From Rossellomorea marisflavi (lineage in GTDB: Bacteria; Bacillota; Bacilli; Bacillales; Bacillaceae_B): a stretch of DNA of 64,000 nucleotides. The translations under genes and the position numbers were made by a program. The stretch is from the NCBI RefSeq assembly GCF_009806575.1, contig NZ_CP047095.1, forward strand, positions 2,980,001 to 3,044,000, read 5' to 3'. The stretch's first letter is position 1. Each line of letters starts with the position of its first letter. Below the pieces are notes generated by a model. It was given only the letters and a program-made list of their open reading frames with translations, had not been told where the DNA came from and made no database searches. Below are positions 1 to 10,874 of the stretch, piece by piece.

Positions 1-415
1 CGGGACCGTCATTGATGAGCTGTACATCCATCATGGCACCGAACACACCGGTTTCCACGTTTACGCCCTTCTCCCTCAGAATGGCATTGAAGCGCTCATA
101 AACGACTTCTGCCTCTGCTGGCTTTGCAGCCCCCATGAAATTGGGCCTCCTGCCCTTTCGGGTGTCCCCGTAGAGGGTGAACTGTGAAATGGACAGGATC
201 TCTCCTCCGCGGTCGAGAAGGGAATGATTCATCTTCCCATCCTCGTCTTCGAAGATCCTTAAGTTCACGACCTTATCCGCGATATAGGCCGCTTCCTCTT
301 CCGTATCCCCGTGGGTGATCCCGACAAGGAGGACGAGTCCGGACTGGATGCGGCCCTGTACCTCGCCGTCCACTGTAACGGATGCTTGTTTGCTCCTTTG
401 CAGTACAACTTTCAT
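1..415 (-). CDS. dtd: D-aminoacyl-tRNA deacylase, 3' end cut by the window
   Basis: Cytosolic enzyme that hydrolyses D-amino acids from mischarged tRNAs. The minus-strand translation starts [19 protein letters not shown] and carries the family motif [17 protein letters not shown]. It runs off the left edge after about 138 residues, at the conserved NDGP, so roughly the last ten residues of the usual ~147 are missing. The ATG at 415 is preceded by AAGGGG, which overlaps the relA stop region. The 14-nt gap indicates co-transcription with relA, as in B. subtilis. Family assignment is firm; only the C-terminus is unseen. Confidence 0.95.
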   Translation of the reverse strand, partial: MKVVLQRSKQASVTVDGEVQGRIQSGLVLLVGITHGDTEEEAAYIADKVVNLRIFEDEDGKMNHSLLDRGGEILSISQFTLYGDTRKGRRPNFMGAAKPAEAEVVYERFNAILREKGVNVETGVFGAMMDVQLINDGP

Positions 416-429
416 TACGTAAAACCCCT

Positions 430-2622
430 TCAGTTCATAATTCTTCGCACGGCATAGATATCCGATATCTGTTTGATGCGCTCCACGACTTTATGGAGGT
501 GGGAGATATTATGGATGGAAATCGACATATTGATGGTCGCCACTTTATTCCGATCAGACTTTCCACTGACAGCCGATATATTCGTTTTGGTTTCGTTGAC
601 GGCTTGAAGCACTTCGTTCAGAAGACCTCGACGGTCATATCCTGAAATTTCAATATCCACATTGTACTCTTTCTGATCATAGCGATCGCTTTCCCAGGAA
701 ACGGGAATGAGGCGTTGTTCCACCCCTTCCGCCATGACATTCGTACAGTCGGAACGATGAACGGATACACCACGGCCCTTCGTGATGAAACCGACGATTT
801 CATCTCCGGGTACCGGTGAACAGCAGCGGGACAAGCGGATCAACAGGTTATCGATGCCTTCCACGTGGACACCTGCATCTTTTTTCTTGCGCTTCTGAGG
901 CTGTGCGTTCAGCTCTTTTACGGTTTCTTCCAGAATATCTTCCTGTTCGCGTTTCCTTCTTTCCTTCTCAGTTAGGCGGTTGGCGATTTGCGCCGCGGTG
1001 ATGCCATTGTACCCGACAGCAGCATACATATCATCTTCATTGGAGAAGTTGAACTTCTCGAAAACCCGCTTGATGTTTTCAGAAGTAAGGATCTCTTTCA
1101 CATCGAAGTCCTGTGCCTTGATCTCTTTCTCGACCATTTCACGGCCTTTCTCGATGTTCTCTTCCCTTCTCTGCTTTTTGAAGAACTGCCGGATCTTATT
1201 CTTCGCCTGTGAGGTCTGGGCAAGCTTCAGCCAATCCTGACTTGGTCCGTAGGAGTGCTTGGACGTAAGGATTTCAATGATATCACCGGTTTTCAATTTG
1301 TAATCGAGGGTGACCATCTTCCCGTTCACCTTGGCCCCGATCGTCTTATTCCCGATCTCAGAGTGGATCCGGTAAGAGAAATCGATGGGCACCGATCCTG
1401 ACGGAAGCTCCAGGACATCCCCTTTTGGCGTGAAGACGAAGACCATATCGGAAAACAGGTCGATCTTAAGAGACTCCATGAACTCCTCTGCGTTGGCCGA
1501 TTCGTTCTGGAACTCGAGGATCTCCCTGAACCATGAGAGCTTCTTATCGAAGGAAACGGGTTCATTGGCTTCCTTACCTTCCTTGTACGCCCAGTGGGCT
1601 GCGACACCGTACTCCGCGATCTCATGCATCTCAAGCGTCCTGATCTGCACTTCAAGCGGGTCCCCTTTCGGCCCGATCACGGTCGTATGGAGTGACTGAT
1701 ACATATTCGGCTTCGGCATGGCGATGTAATCTTTGAAGCGGCCGGGCATCGGCTTCCATCTCGTATGGATGATGCCGAGGACGGCATAGCAATCCTTGAT
1801 GCTGTCCACGACGATCCTAACGGCCAGAAGGTCATAAATTTCATTGAATTGTTTATTCTGAAGGGCCATTTTCCGGTAGATGCTGTAAATATGCTTCGGA
1901 CGGCCGGATATATCGGCGATGATCTTCACATCACTGAGATGATCCTTCACGTCGTCGACGACTTCTTCCAGGTATTCTTCCCGCTCTGCACGCTTCTTCT
2001 TCATGAGGTTGACGATGCGATAGTATTGCTGTGGATTCAAATATCGGAGACTGGTGTCCTCGAGCTCCCATTTGATCTTGGATATACCAAGTCGGTGGGC
2101 AAGAGGGGCGAAGATTTCCAAAGTCTCATTCGCGATCCTGCGCTGCTTTTCCTGAGGAAGATGCTTGAGTGTCCTCATATTATGGAGACGATCGGCAAGC
2201 TTGATCAAAATGACACGGATGTCCCTTGCCATGGCCACGAACATCTTCCGATGATTTTCGGCTTGCTGCTCTTCCTGGGATTTGTACTTGATCTTACCAA
2301 GCTTTGTCACCCCGTCGACAAGCATGGCCACTTCCGCGTTGAAGTCCTCTTCGATCTGTTGCAGGGATATCCCGGTATCCTCTACGACATCATGAAGAAA
2401 ACCGGCAGCCACAGTTGCCGGATCCATCTCAAGATCTGCCAGGATCCCAGCCACCTGAATCGGGTGGATGATGTAGGGTTCACCCGATTTGCGATACTGT
2501 TCGCTATGGGCTTCCCGTGCATACTCATATGCCTTTTCCACCAATCCTACATGCTCGTCATTCAAATATTCTCTTGTTTTATCAATAACCTGTTCAGGGG
2601 TTAATACTTGATCCTTCGCCAT
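430..2622 (-). CDS. relA: Bifunctional (p)ppGpp synthetase/hydrolase Rel
   Basis: Makes and degrades the alarmone (p)ppGpp in the stringent response. The protein has 730 residues, close to B. subtilis RelA. Order of domains: N-terminal HD hydrolase (HD near residues 77-78, ED near 81-82), synthetase with [23 protein letters not shown], a Cys-containing linker region ([12 protein letters not shown]) and C-terminal ACT. The RFKD motif is the form typical of bifunctional Rel enzymes; RelA-only enzymes have EFDD. The open frame extends 44 codons further upstream, but ATG 2622 has AAAGGTGAT in front and matches the family N-terminus. A sigma-A-type promoter lies about 110 nt upstream, and dtd follows in the same transcript. 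Confidence 0.97.
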   Translation of the reverse strand: MAKDQVLTPEQVIDKTREYLNDEHVGLVEKAYEYAREAHSEQYRKSGEPYIIHPIQVAGILADLEMDPATVAAGFLHDVVEDTGISLQQIEEDFNAEVAMLVDGVTKLGKIKYKSQEEQQAENHRKMFVAMARDIRVILIKLADRLHNMRTLKHLPQEKQRRIANETLEIFAPLAHRLGISKIKWELEDTSLRYLNPQQYYRIVNLMKKKRAEREEYLEEVVDDVKDHLSDVKIIADISGRPKHIYSIYRKMALQNKQFNEIYDLLAVRIVVDSIKDCYAVLGIIHTRWKPMPGRFKDYIAMPKPNMYQSLHTTVIGPKGDPLEVQIRTLEMHEIAEYGVAAHWAYKEGKEANEPVSFDKKLSWFREILEFQNESANAEEFMESLKIDLFSDMVFVFTPKGDVLELPSGSVPIDFSYRIHSEIGNKTIGAKVNGKMVTLDYKLKTGDIIEILTSKHSYGPSQDWLKLAQTSQAKNKIRQFFKKQRREENIEKGREMVEKEIKAQDFDVKEILTSENIKRVFEKFNFSNEDDMYAAVGYNGITAAQIANRLTEKERRKREQEDILEETVKELNAQPQKRKKKDAGVHVEGIDNLLIRLSRCCSPVPGDEIVGFITKGRGVSVHRSDCTNVMAEGVEQRLIPVSWESDRYDQKEYNVDIEISGYDRRGLLNEVLQAVNETKTNISAVSGKSDRNKVATINMSISIHNISHLHKVVERIKQISDIYAVRRIMN

Positions 2623-2733
2623 GATCAAAATCACCTTTATATATAAATTTGGTTCAGTGCCTGATAAAAGGCACCGACATGCTCTATCTATTCGAACGCA
2701 TTGATGCGTTATGAAAATGAAACGATTGTTACT

Positions 2734-2762
2734 ATTATCAAAAAAAAAAGCCATTATGTAAA
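2734..2762 (-). promoter_or_regulatory. Sigma-A-type promoter of relA-dtd
   Basis: On the minus strand a -35 TTTACA and a -10 GATAAT are separated by 17 bp, part of which is a run of ten T. The transcript would have a leader of about 100 nt holding two inverted repeats (around 2655-2675 and 2696-2711). The rest of the 309-bp gap to apt (2623-2931) shows only the apt terminator and no gene. Confidence 0.7.
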
Positions 2763-2881
2763 GGGTTTGGGTTAAAATTCTCAGATTTCATCTGGTTTTG
2801 TCGAATGATGACGATTACATAACTGGATATCTTCCCTCACATGGATGGAGCTTCCGACCCCCGATCCTGAACATGCTGTAT

Positions 2882-2925
2882 AAAAAAATAAGGGCCGGCA
2901 TCTTCCTGTGATGTCGGTCCCTTAT
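2882..2925 (-). terminator. Rho-independent terminator of recJ-apt
   Basis: The arms 2888-2901 and 2911-2925 pair over 14 bp with one bulged base. On the minus strand a run of T follows. It lies directly after the apt stop codon. Confidence 0.85.
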
Positions 2926-2931
2926 GTATGG

Positions 2932-3444
2932 TCAGTATTGCATCAATGTCATGATATCGTAGCCTTCTAGCTTATCACGGCCGTCTAGATAGGTCAGTTC
3001 GATCAAGAAGGCTGTACCGGCAACGATCCCGCCAAGCTCTTCTACAAGCTTGATTGTCGCATCGATCGTACCGCCTGTAGCGAGTAGATCGTCCGTGATC
3101 AATACGCGCTGTCCCGGTTTGATGGCATCCTTATGAATCGTCAGGGCATCTTTTCCGTACTCAAGGCCGTATTGCTGTTGAATCGTCTCACGTGGGAGCT
3201 TACCTGGTTTCCTGACAGGAGCGAATCCTACCCCAAGGGCATACGCTACCGGGCAACCGATGATGAAGCCCCTTGCTTCCGGTCCTACAACAAGATCGAT
3301 TTGTTTTTCTTTCGCGTACTCCACGATCTGATCCGTTGCGTATCTATATGCATCACCATTGTCCATAAGAGTGGTGATGTCTTTAAACTTGATGCCTTCT
3401 TTCGGCCAGTTATCAACGATCGTGACATATTGTTTCAAGTCCAT
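2932..3444 (-). CDS. apt: Adenine phosphoribosyltransferase
   Basis: Purine salvage enzyme that converts adenine and PRPP into AMP and pyrophosphate. At 170 residues it has the family's full length. It starts [18 protein letters not shown] and carries the PRPP-binding motif [13 protein letters not shown] near residues 115-127. The ATG at 3444 is preceded by GAGGAGGAAG, and the gene overlaps the 3' end of recJ by 10 bp, so the two are translationally coupled. A strong terminator follows the stop codon. Confidence 0.97.
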   Translation of the reverse strand: MDLKQYVTIVDNWPKEGIKFKDITTLMDNGDAYRYATDQIVEYAKEKQIDLVVGPEARGFIIGCPVAYALGVGFAPVRKPGKLPRETIQQQYGLEYGKDALTIHKDAIKPGQRVLITDDLLATGGTIDATIKLVEELGGIVAGTAFLIELTYLDGRDKLEGYDIMTLMQY

Positions 3445-5795
3445 GCTTCTACTTCCTCCTCAACTATAGCGGACTCTTTCATCCTTTCGCTGAACCATGT
3501 CTTCAGTTCCTGATATGATGAATACAGGAGCTCATTTTCAAGCTCGTACTGATGCTGTTTCCTCATGTAAGCAGGAGATTCGGACAGATCTTTTTTCACT
3601 TTGACAGGATGAAGAGAAATCAAACCATCTTCTATTGTAACAAACTTCAATTCAAAAAACACCTTTGACATGAAATCGATTGTTTCCATCGACCATCCCT
3701 TGTACTTGGCAAGGTCATTCCCGTGTTTCTTCAAATCAAATGAACCTCTTTTATGAAGGAAGGCATAATACCATTTGAAATGATCACGGGTGGGCATCGT
3801 ACTGAAGAAATGATCCTCATGCTGATGGAAATGGGCATAGATGCGATGCGGCCTGCCGAGCTCCAGAAGCTGTTCCATCAGGCGACGGTCCCCGGGAAGA
3901 TCGAGGAATACGAGATTGCATCCATCCACCACGATCCCTTCAAGATCGGATTCACTCTGAATATACCGGACTTCCCCTTTGAACAGCGATGTGTCCGCCG
4001 TCTTCGGATGGAAGCATACGATCACCCTGTCACTGTCAGGTATGAGAGGTGCCCATTTAGTCACCTGCTTGATCCCCCTCATATCGAAAAGCTGCCAGGA
4101 AGAAATCTGGATATCCTGCAGGAAGATCTGAGGCTTCTTGCGATTATTCCATTCATTGATCGACAGCTCTCCGATGACGGAAGCCTTCACATAGGGTGTC
4201 ATATGATCGGCAAGTTCACCGAGACCGAACCCCACCCCATCCACTTGTACGCCGTTTTCGGCCAGGACAAGCTTGAGGTGATTCTGTGCTGAACCAATTT
4301 TTTTATAATGATCGATGGATACATCGCGGATGACCCACTTAGGCTTCGGATTATTCATCCCGAATGGCGCAAGGAGGTGCATCTTCTCGATGGATTCAAC
4401 GGTGATCTCGTCCACGGCGACTTCGGCATCAAGCTCTGTAACGGGGACGAAATCTTCTTCATTCAGTACATCTTTTGCCTGTTCATTCAATCTTGCACGA
4501 AGCTCATCGACATCCGAAAGGGCTAGGGTCATTCCCGCAGCCATTGGATGCCCCCCGAAATGGGGAAGAATTTCTCGATTCATGGACAGGTTCTTGAACA
4601 GATCGAACCCGGCAATGCTCCTTGCCGAACCCTTTGCTCTATTTGAATCAGGATCGAAACTCAAGACAATGGTCGGCCGGTAAAACCTGTCAACGAGACG
4701 GGAGGCAACAATCCCCACTACTCCGGGGTTCCATCCTTCCTTACCGATAACAAGAACTCCGTTTTCAGAAGGAGGGAATTCCTTCTCGACCATCTCGACG
4801 GCTTCCTCCGTCATTTTCGCTACGATGGACTGGCGCTCTTTGTTCAACCCATCAATCTCTTCTGCGAGTGCCTTCGCTTCTTCCGGATCACGGGAGAGCA
4901 TGAGATCCACTGCCGGATCGGCATCGCCAAGCCTGCCGACGGCATTGATACGCGGTGCAATCATGAATCCGACGGTCTCTTCATTCATTTCATTTTGCTG
5001 GGCATTCGCCACCCGGCAAAGGGCTTTGATCCCAAGCCGGTCCGTCACCCTCAGCTTGGCAATCCCCTTCTTGGCGATCAGCCGGTTTTCCCCATGGAGG
5101 GGAACAAGGTCCGCAATGGTACCGATCGCGGCCAAATCCAACAGATGGTCGGGAAACTCCCCGTAAAGTGCGTGGGCTAGCTTCAAAGCAACCCCGACTC
5201 CTGCGAGTTCCTTGAATGGATACGAGCATCCTTCCACTTTCGGATGGATCATCGCATAGACTGGCGGCAATTCCGGACCCGGTTCATGGTGGTCCGTCAA
5301 GATCAAGTCAATGCCAAGGTCTTTTGCAAGCTTGGCCTCCTCCACTGCAGAAATACCGGTATCCACCGTGATGATAACGGAGAATCCCTCATCAGCAGCC
5401 CATCTGAAGGCTTCTTCATTCGGTCCGTATCCTTCTGTGAACCGGTTGGGGATATAAAATTCCACCTGTGCTCCGAGGTCTGTGAGTACCGTCATTAGGA
5501 CGGATGTAGAACTAACCCCGTCGGCATCATAGTCACCGTACACAAGGATGCGCTCCTCCTGCTCGATTGCCAGCATGATGCGCTCTTTCGCTTTTTGCAT
5601 ATCATCAAAAAGAAATGGATCATGAAACGATCCGCCTGTATCAAATAAAAAGTTCCGGGCATCATCAGCATCAGCCAGATCCCGATTTATCAATAATTTC
5701 GCAACAAGCGGGGGAACATTTAACTCTTGTGCCAATTCTGCTATCTTTTGCTGGTCAGAATCTTTCATTTTCCAGCGTGTTTTTGCATTCAACAT
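3435..5795 (-). CDS. recJ: Single-stranded-DNA-specific exonuclease RecJ
   Basis: A 5'-3' ssDNA exonuclease of recombination and repair. The 786-residue protein is of the Bacillus type, with a C-terminal extension beyond the core. Visible DHH-family motifs are [10 protein letters not shown] (residues 88-97), VDTG, the DHH in ILTDHHEPG (about 167-169), [11 protein letters not shown], and the DHHA1 motif GGHPMAAGM. The start ATG at 5795 follows GGGGTGA. It overlaps apt downstream and is separated from yrvD by that gene's terminator, so recJ-apt appears to be its own unit. Confidence 0.96.
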   Translation of the reverse strand: MLNAKTRWKMKDSDQQKIAELAQELNVPPLVAKLLINRDLADADDARNFLFDTGGSFHDPFLFDDMQKAKERIMLAIEQEERILVYGDYDADGVSSTSVLMTVLTDLGAQVEFYIPNRFTEGYGPNEEAFRWAADEGFSVIITVDTGISAVEEAKLAKDLGIDLILTDHHEPGPELPPVYAMIHPKVEGCSYPFKELAGVGVALKLAHALYGEFPDHLLDLAAIGTIADLVPLHGENRLIAKKGIAKLRVTDRLGIKALCRVANAQQNEMNEETVGFMIAPRINAVGRLGDADPAVDLMLSRDPEEAKALAEEIDGLNKERQSIVAKMTEEAVEMVEKEFPPSENGVLVIGKEGWNPGVVGIVASRLVDRFYRPTIVLSFDPDSNRAKGSARSIAGFDLFKNLSMNREILPHFGGHPMAAGMTLALSDVDELRARLNEQAKDVLNEEDFVPVTELDAEVAVDEITVESIEKMHLLAPFGMNNPKPKWVIRDVSIDHYKKIGSAQNHLKLVLAENGVQVDGVGFGLGELADHMTPYVKASVIGELSINEWNNRKKPQIFLQDIQISSWQLFDMRGIKQVTKWAPLIPDSDRVIVCFHPKTADTSLFKGEVRYIQSESDLEGIVVDGCNLVFLDLPGDRRLMEQLLELGRPHRIYAHFHQHEDHFFSTMPTRDHFKWYYAFLHKRGSFDLKKHGNDLAKYKGWSMETIDFMSKVFFELKFVTIEDGLISLHPVKVKKDLSESPAYMRKQHQYELENELLYSSYQELKTWFSERMKESAIVEEEVEAWT

Positions 5796-5870
5796 ATTTT
5801 CACCCCTCAGCCTTTCTCATTATACAAAAACGGTAAGGGGGTTTCAATCCACATCAAAGTCCATCAAAGG

Positions 5871-5894
5871 AAAAAGACACCCTGCATGGGTGCC
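5871..5894 (-). terminator. Terminator of yrvD
   Basis: The arms 5876-5882 and 5888-5894 form a 7-bp stem with a 5-nt loop. On the minus strand five T follow. It separates yrvD from recJ. Confidence 0.75.
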
Positions 5895-5904
5895 TTCATT
5901 CCGG

Positions 5905-6249
5905 TCATTCTGATGTTTCCTGTATGGAATCGGGTGCCTGCTTCTTCAACGAGGTATCCTGCGAATCGAGGCGCTGTTGATCCCGTGTCCTTTCGATCTG
6001 CTCCCTCAAGGTCATGTTTTCCTTTTCAAGGGCCTTCACTTGCCGTTGCACGACGAAAAGCCTGAAAAGTCCCACCGATCCGATGATGATTCCTCCCATG
6101 AAAACAGATCCCAGAATAACTAATATAAGAGGCCAGTCTGCTTCACCAAAAAGGTAGTTCACTGTTACGGGGTCAACATTGATGACGGCGAAAATGGATA
6201 CGATCAGGGCAAAAACAATCCCTAAAAGCAGCGTCCATTGAAACTTCAT
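5905..6249 (-). CDS. yrvD: LapA/DUF1049-type small membrane protein (YrvD)
   Basis: A 114-residue protein with two predicted membrane helices (about residues 5-25 and 40-65), the motif NVDPVTVNYLFGE between them, and a cytosolic coiled coil after residue 70 (ALEKENMTLREQIERTRDQ). This layout fits the LapA_dom/DUF1049 family. The gene lies between secDF and recJ, as yrvD does in B. subtilis. Its function in Bacillus is not established. Own terminator downstream; secDF's terminator lies upstream. Confidence 0.85.
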   Translation of the reverse strand: MKFQWTLLLGIVFALIVSIFAVINVDPVTVNYLFGEADWPLILVILGSVFMGGIIIGSVGLFRLFVVQRQVKALEKENMTLREQIERTRDQQRLDSQDTSLKKQAPDSIQETSE

Positions 6250-6395
6250 TCTATTCCCTCCTCACGACTACATTGTCTCTTTCCATCAGAAATGATGGAT
6301 GATACCCTTTTACCCTTTTCATGAGCGTAATGAAACCAACCGGATTCATTTAGTACCTTATCCCCATAGTATAACCCGATGGTGCCCACTCCATT

Positions 6396-6431
6396 AAAAA
6401 AATGGGACAGGGGAGCTTCCCCTGTCCCATT
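6396..6431 (-). terminator. Terminator of secDF
   Basis: A perfect 14-bp stem (6401-6414 with 6418-6431), 3-nt loop, followed on the minus strand by a T run. It sits directly after the secDF stop codon. Confidence 0.9.
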
Positions 6432-6435
6432 TCTA

Positions 6436-8697
6436 TTATACTTGCGGTTCGTCAGTCCATTTCTTCTTCTCTTTGACGGTTTTGATTGGTCCGTGTTTCT
6501 TCAGCTGTCTGATCTTCAATGACAGGTAGATCTGAGCAGCAATGTAAATGGAAGAGAACACTCCCGAGATCAACCCGACAAGAAGGGCGATGGAGAAGTT
6601 GCGGATCGATTCGCTACCGAAGATCAGGATGGCGATGACCGTGATGACCACTGTCAAGACGGTGTTGACCGAACGGCCCAAGGTCTGACGGAGACTCTTG
6701 TTGACCGCTTCTTCCAGTTCTTCCGCATGCTTGATGCGCTTCATTTTGTGAAGATTTTCCCTCAGACGGTCGAAGGTGACGATCGTATCATTGATGGAGT
6801 ACCCGACGATCGTCAGGACGGCCGCAATGAATGTGATATCGACTTCGAGGCGTGTGACACTGAAGAAGAAAATGATCAGCAGGGCATCGAACAGAAGTGA
6901 AATGATGGCTCCGAGGGCCATGCGCCATTCAAATCGGACCGTCACATACAGGATAATGAAGATCGATGCGATGGCCACTGCATACAGGGCACTCTTCGCA
7001 AGCTCTTTCCCTACTACCGGTGAAACGGTACTGATGCTCGGATCCTTCCCGTAAAGGTCCTGGAAGTGATCTTTCAGCTTCGCGATTTCTTCCTTGGAGA
7101 GGTCGTCTGAATAGCGGACCACCGCCGTATTGCTCTTTTCACCCGAAACAACGATGTTATCGCTTGGGAGCTTGATATCATCAAGTTCCTTCTTAAGGGT
7201 TTCGGTCTGAATCGGTTGATCGGAAACGAGATCCACCCGCGAACCGCTGACAAAGTCAATGCCGAGATTCAGCCTGAATACGGAAAGCAAGATGACTCCT
7301 GCGATCATGATGACCGCCGAAATCGCAAAGAACTTCCTGCGGTTTTTAGCGAACTCGACGCGATCGAACTTCGTCGGCAAGTCCAGTGTATCCAAATTGT
7401 CCGAAAGGGAATGGACGTCTTTTTTGTTGACGCCGAACCAGCCCGGCCTTTTGTTGAAGAGCCTGCTGTTCACCCATAGACCGAGAAGGACCCTGGATCC
7501 CCAAACCGCCGTGATGAAGCTGACGAGGATGGAGATGATGAGCATGGTCGCAAACCCTTTAACAGAGCTTGTACCGAAATAGAACAGTACCCCCGCTGCG
7601 ATGAGGGTCGTCAAGTTGGCATCAAGGATGGTGAGGAATGAGGTTTTGTTCCCTGCCTGGAAGGCAGATTTGATCGGCTTCCCGACCCGGATCTCCTCTT
7701 TGATCCTCTCATACGTGATGATATTCGCATCGACGGCCATCCCGACACCGAGTATGATTGCTGCGATCCCCGGCAGTGTCAGCACCCCGTTCATCAGCTC
7801 GAATAGGAGCAGGACGAGGTATAGATACACGGACAGGGTGACCGAGGCGATGAAGCCCGGAAGACGGTAATACACGATCATGAACAGGAAGATCAAGGCG
7901 ATGCCGATGATCCCTGCCGTGACGGTTTTATCGAGTGCCTGCTGTCCGAATTGTGCTCCGACAGAGGTGGAATATTTCTCTTCCAGCTTGACAGGAAGAG
8001 CGCCCGCATCAAGAAGCTTGGCCAGATTCTGGGCTTCTTCCACGGTGAAGTTCCCCTCGATGATGACCTCATCCGAATTGATCGGCTTATTCACATTTGG
8101 CGCAGAAAGGAATTTAGGGTCTTCCTTGCCTGCTTCCTTCTCGTAGGAATCTTTTCCTTCTTCAAAATCAAGCCAGATGACCAACTGGTTCTGAGGGGCC
8201 ATTTGATAGATGTTCTGTGTCAGTTCATAAAACTTTTTGCGATCCTTCAGCTTCAAGGATACGATCGGTTGGTTCTGTTCGTTGAACGTCTGTTTCGCCG
8301 ATCCCGAAACAAGGTCGGATCCGTCCAGTCGAACCTTATCGTTCACATCGCGGAAGGATAGATTCGCCTGTGTGGACAAGATTTCCCGTGCCTGGTTCTG
8401 GTCCTCGACACCTGCAAGCTGGACGCGGATCCTGTTATTGTCCTCGATCTGGATACTTGGTTCACTCACACCCAGGACATTGATCCGCTCGTCGAGAGCT
8501 TCCGCCGTATTGGCGACTGTCTGTTTCGTGATCTTCTCTCCGTTGACAGGCTGCACTTCATACAGCACTTCGAAGCCACCTTGGAGGTCAAGACCCAGTT
8601 TGATATCATTGATGATCGATTTTGCTGTTCCCCCGACCGTTCCTGCCAGCAGGACGAGCAGGACGAAAAAGGCAACAATGCGGCCACGCTTTACCAT
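6436..8697 (-). CDS. secDF: Fused protein translocase subunit SecDF
   Basis: Membrane RND-type protein that uses the proton gradient to assist late steps of Sec-dependent export. At 753 residues it is the fused SecD-SecF form known from Bacillus, with about 12 membrane helices. The N-terminal helix is followed by LGLDLQGGFEVLYEVQPV, then the P1 region (NVLGVSEPSIQIE, NRIRVQLAGV). The SecD channel region has GMAVDANIITYERIKEE and the SecF half has GYSINDTIVTFDRLREN. ATG 8697 is chosen over an in-frame start 27 nt upstream because AAGGAGG lies 11 nt before it and the protein then starts MVKRGR like its homologues. A sigma-A promoter lies upstream. Confidence 0.97.
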   Translation of the reverse strand: MVKRGRIVAFFVLLVLLAGTVGGTAKSIINDIKLGLDLQGGFEVLYEVQPVNGEKITKQTVANTAEALDERINVLGVSEPSIQIEDNNRIRVQLAGVEDQNQAREILSTQANLSFRDVNDKVRLDGSDLVSGSAKQTFNEQNQPIVSLKLKDRKKFYELTQNIYQMAPQNQLVIWLDFEEGKDSYEKEAGKEDPKFLSAPNVNKPINSDEVIIEGNFTVEEAQNLAKLLDAGALPVKLEEKYSTSVGAQFGQQALDKTVTAGIIGIALIFLFMIVYYRLPGFIASVTLSVYLYLVLLLFELMNGVLTLPGIAAIILGVGMAVDANIITYERIKEEIRVGKPIKSAFQAGNKTSFLTILDANLTTLIAAGVLFYFGTSSVKGFATMLIISILVSFITAVWGSRVLLGLWVNSRLFNKRPGWFGVNKKDVHSLSDNLDTLDLPTKFDRVEFAKNRRKFFAISAVIMIAGVILLSVFRLNLGIDFVSGSRVDLVSDQPIQTETLKKELDDIKLPSDNIVVSGEKSNTAVVRYSDDLSKEEIAKLKDHFQDLYGKDPSISTVSPVVGKELAKSALYAVAIASIFIILYVTVRFEWRMALGAIISLLFDALLIIFFFSVTRLEVDITFIAAVLTIVGYSINDTIVTFDRLRENLHKMKRIKHAEELEEAVNKSLRQTLGRSVNTVLTVVITVIAILIFGSESIRNFSIALLVGLISGVFSSIYIAAQIYLSLKIRQLKKHGPIKTVKEKKKWTDEPQV

Positions 8698-8828
8698 TAT
8701 GTACAGTTCCTCCTTGAAAACCATCCCAAATATGATCTTTTCGTATTGACTGATCTCCGGGGCTTTCTGAGATATCCCCGTCGATCGCCTGTGTCGTTCA
8801 ATCCATTCCTTTATCTTTCAACATTCCC

Positions 8829-8857
8829 ATTATGGCGGAGAACGAATTCCATGTCAA
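8829..8857 (-). promoter_or_regulatory. Sigma-A promoter of secDF
   Basis: On the minus strand a consensus -35 TTGACA and a -10 CATAAT are spaced by exactly 17 bp. This gives secDF its own start point about 125 nt before its ATG, downstream of comN. Confidence 0.82.
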
Positions 8858-8869
8858 TTTGTTCCCGTG

Positions 8870-9190
8870 CTATTTCTCTTCCCTGGAAGGATGCAGAAGT
8901 TCCTTCAGTTCATCCTCATTCACATCGGCGAACCAGTTCGGCGAACGATAGGCCTGGACCGTTTCGAAGGTCATATATTCCCCTGCTTTAGCCGAGAGGA
9001 TGTCGCTGACCAATTCATACACTTTCACATTTACTTCGGGCTTTTTCCATTTCTTTTTGGTCAGGTATAACCATAGTCTTTCCAGAGAGGCTTCCCCGTA
9101 CCCGAACAGATGGAATTCCTCCACCTTGCTTAACAGTGCAGGCTCCAATGAATCATAAAATCGATCGTAAGGATGCTGATTTGGTTTCAT
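8870..9190 (-). CDS. comN: Post-transcriptional regulator ComN
   Basis: A 106-residue soluble protein that I assign to ComN (YrzD) from its place between secDF and the divergent spoVB and from its sequence (SLERLWLYLTKKKWKKPEV, then YRSPNWFADVNEDEL). In B. subtilis ComN controls comE mRNA post-transcriptionally and is linked to the cell poles. A GTG four codons upstream is also in frame, but ATG 9190 is better placed behind GGAGTGGGG. The name rests on recognition and synteny, not on a search. Confidence 0.8.
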   Translation of the reverse strand: MKPNQHPYDRFYDSLEPALLSKVEEFHLFGYGEASLERLWLYLTKKKWKKPEVNVKVYELVSDILSAKAGEYMTFETVQAYRSPNWFADVNEDELKELLHPSREEK

Positions 9191-9250
9191 TCCATTCCCC
9201 ACTCCATTTTGGAAGATCGGCAGTATACGGCCGTATTTATTCCCAACTTG

Positions 9251-9280
9251 TCATGCTTGGACCATTGGGATGCATATATA
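9251..9280 (+). promoter_or_regulatory. Possible sigma-E promoter of spoVB
   Basis: TCATGCT (-35-like) and CATATATA (-10-like) are separated by 15 bp, a fair match to the mother-cell sigma-E pattern TCATATT/CATAnnnT. They lie 45 bp before the spoVB start. Sigma-E control would fit the gene's role, but the -35 has two mismatches. Confidence 0.4.
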
Positions 9281-9324
9281 TCATTGTATACGATAATACC
9301 AATTTTGAGAAGGCAGGGAAGTAT

Positions 9325-10869
9325 ATGTCAAAATTTCTGAGAGGCACCGTCATTCTCATGCTCGCTGCCCTGATCACAAGAGTCCTGGGGTTCGTGAACC
9401 GCATCGTCGTGGCCCGGTTCATCGGGGCAGAGGGGGTCGGTCTTTTCATGATGGCCTTCCCTACACTGCTCCTGGTCATTACCATCGTCCAGTTCGGGCT
9501 CCCCATTGCCATATCGAAAACGGTATCAGAAGCAGAGAGCAGCGGGGACCGGCAGAAGGTGAAAAAGATCCTGGTCGTCTCCCTCTCCATCACCCTGGGT
9601 CTTTCCCTGATCTTCACACCTGCCCTCATTCTCCTGGCACCCTATCTATCCCAGACGCTGTTCACGGATCCGCGTACATATTACCCGTTGGTCGCCATCG
9701 CACCGATCATCCCGGTTGTCGCCATTTCCTCCGTGCTGCGAGGCTATTTCCAGGGACGGCAGCAGATGAAGCCACCTGCCTACTCTCAAGTCATCGAGCA
9801 GGTGGTAAGGATCACGCTCATCGCCGTCCTGACTAAAACCTTCCTGCCCTACGGCATCGAGTATGCGGCAGCAGCGGCCATGGTGGCTTCCGTCCTAGGG
9901 GAGCTTGCTTCCTTGGTCTTCCTTTTCACTTACTTTAAACGTAAGAAGACGTTCCGAATGCGGAAGCAATTCTTTTCATCCATCCATAAAGGGAAGGAGA
10001 CCCTGCGGGAACTCATGGAAGTGGCACTGCCGTCAACGGGTAGCAGGATGATCGGATCGATTTCTTTATTCTTTGAACCGATCGTTGTCGCCCACAGCCT
10101 GGCACTCGCCGGTGTCACGGCTTCCATGGCCACAGCGCAATATGGTTCACTGACGGGTTACGCCCTGCCACTCCTGTTCCTGCCTTCCTTTATTACCGTC
10201 TCTCTATCCCAATCCCTTGTCCCGGCGATCAGCGAAGCGAACGCCTTGAAAAATTATAAACTGATTGAATACCGCCTTCAGCAGGCACTGAGGATCTGCC
10301 TCATCACAGGTGGTTTGTCCATCGTCGTCCTCTACATCTATGCAAAACCCCTCATGCAGCTGATGTATGGCAGCGAAACCGGAGCGGTGTTCATCATGAT
10401 CATGGCGCCATTCCTTCTGTTCTATTACTATCAAGGCCCGTTGCAGGCAGTCCTTCAGGCATTGAACCTTGCGAGGGCGGCCATGATCAACAGCCTGATC
10501 GGGGCCGTGGTGAAGACCGGCGTGATCTTCGTCCTTGCTTCTCAAGCCGGATTCGGCATCAACGGCGCTGCCCTTGGGATGGTAGTCGGATTCGTCCTTG
10601 TGACCATCCTCCACTTCATGACCATCTTGAAGGCCGTCCCCATCATGCTCTATATAAGGGATTATGCAGTGGTGGCGGCTGTGATCCTGCTTTCGGGACT
10701 GTGGGGTCATTATTCCTGGCTCACACTTTTCCCTTCTGAGCCCGTGTCCATCCGGCTTGTGATCGGGATTGCCACGACATGTATCGTCTATATCCTATGC
10801 TCTTTCCTCCTGCGATTGATCACGAAGGAAGATATGAAGAATATCCCGTTGATCAAACGGTTTGTCTAG
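9325..10869 (+). CDS. spoVB: Stage V sporulation protein B (MOP-family flippase-like)
   Basis: Polytopic membrane protein of the MurJ/MATE-like (MOP) superfamily, needed for spore cortex synthesis, where it probably moves a lipid-linked precursor. 514 residues with about 14 helices; B. subtilis SpoVB is of similar size. It starts MSKFLRGTVILMLAALITRV. The frame is open 63 codons further upstream, across comN's start, but ATG 9325 with AGGGAAG matches the family. Divergent from comN. A 15-bp perfect bidirectional terminator ends it against yrbG. Confidence 0.95.
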   Translation: MSKFLRGTVILMLAALITRVLGFVNRIVVARFIGAEGVGLFMMAFPTLLLVITIVQFGLPIAISKTVSEAESSGDRQKVKKILVVSLSITLGLSLIFTPALILLAPYLSQTLFTDPRTYYPLVAIAPIIPVVAISSVLRGYFQGRQQMKPPAYSQVIEQVVRITLIAVLTKTFLPYGIEYAAAAAMVASVLGELASLVFLFTYFKRKKTFRMRKQFFSSIHKGKETLRELMEVALPSTGSRMIGSISLFFEPIVVAHSLALAGVTASMATAQYGSLTGYALPLLFLPSFITVSLSQSLVPAISEANALKNYKLIEYRLQQALRICLITGGLSIVVLYIYAKPLMQLMYGSETGAVFIMIMAPFLLFYYYQGPLQAVLQALNLARAAMINSLIGAVVKTGVIFVLASQAGFGINGAALGMVVGFVLVTILHFMTILKAVPIMLYIRDYAVVAAVILLSGLWGHYSWLTLFPSEPVSIRLVIGIATTCIVYILCSFLLRLITKEDMKNIPLIKRFV

Positions 10870-10874
10870 CAAAT

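Noticed and set aside
1765-2604. A 279-codon plus-strand open frame opposite relA
   Set aside because: Antisense to a certain gene; its composition is that of a complement frame, and no motif is visible.
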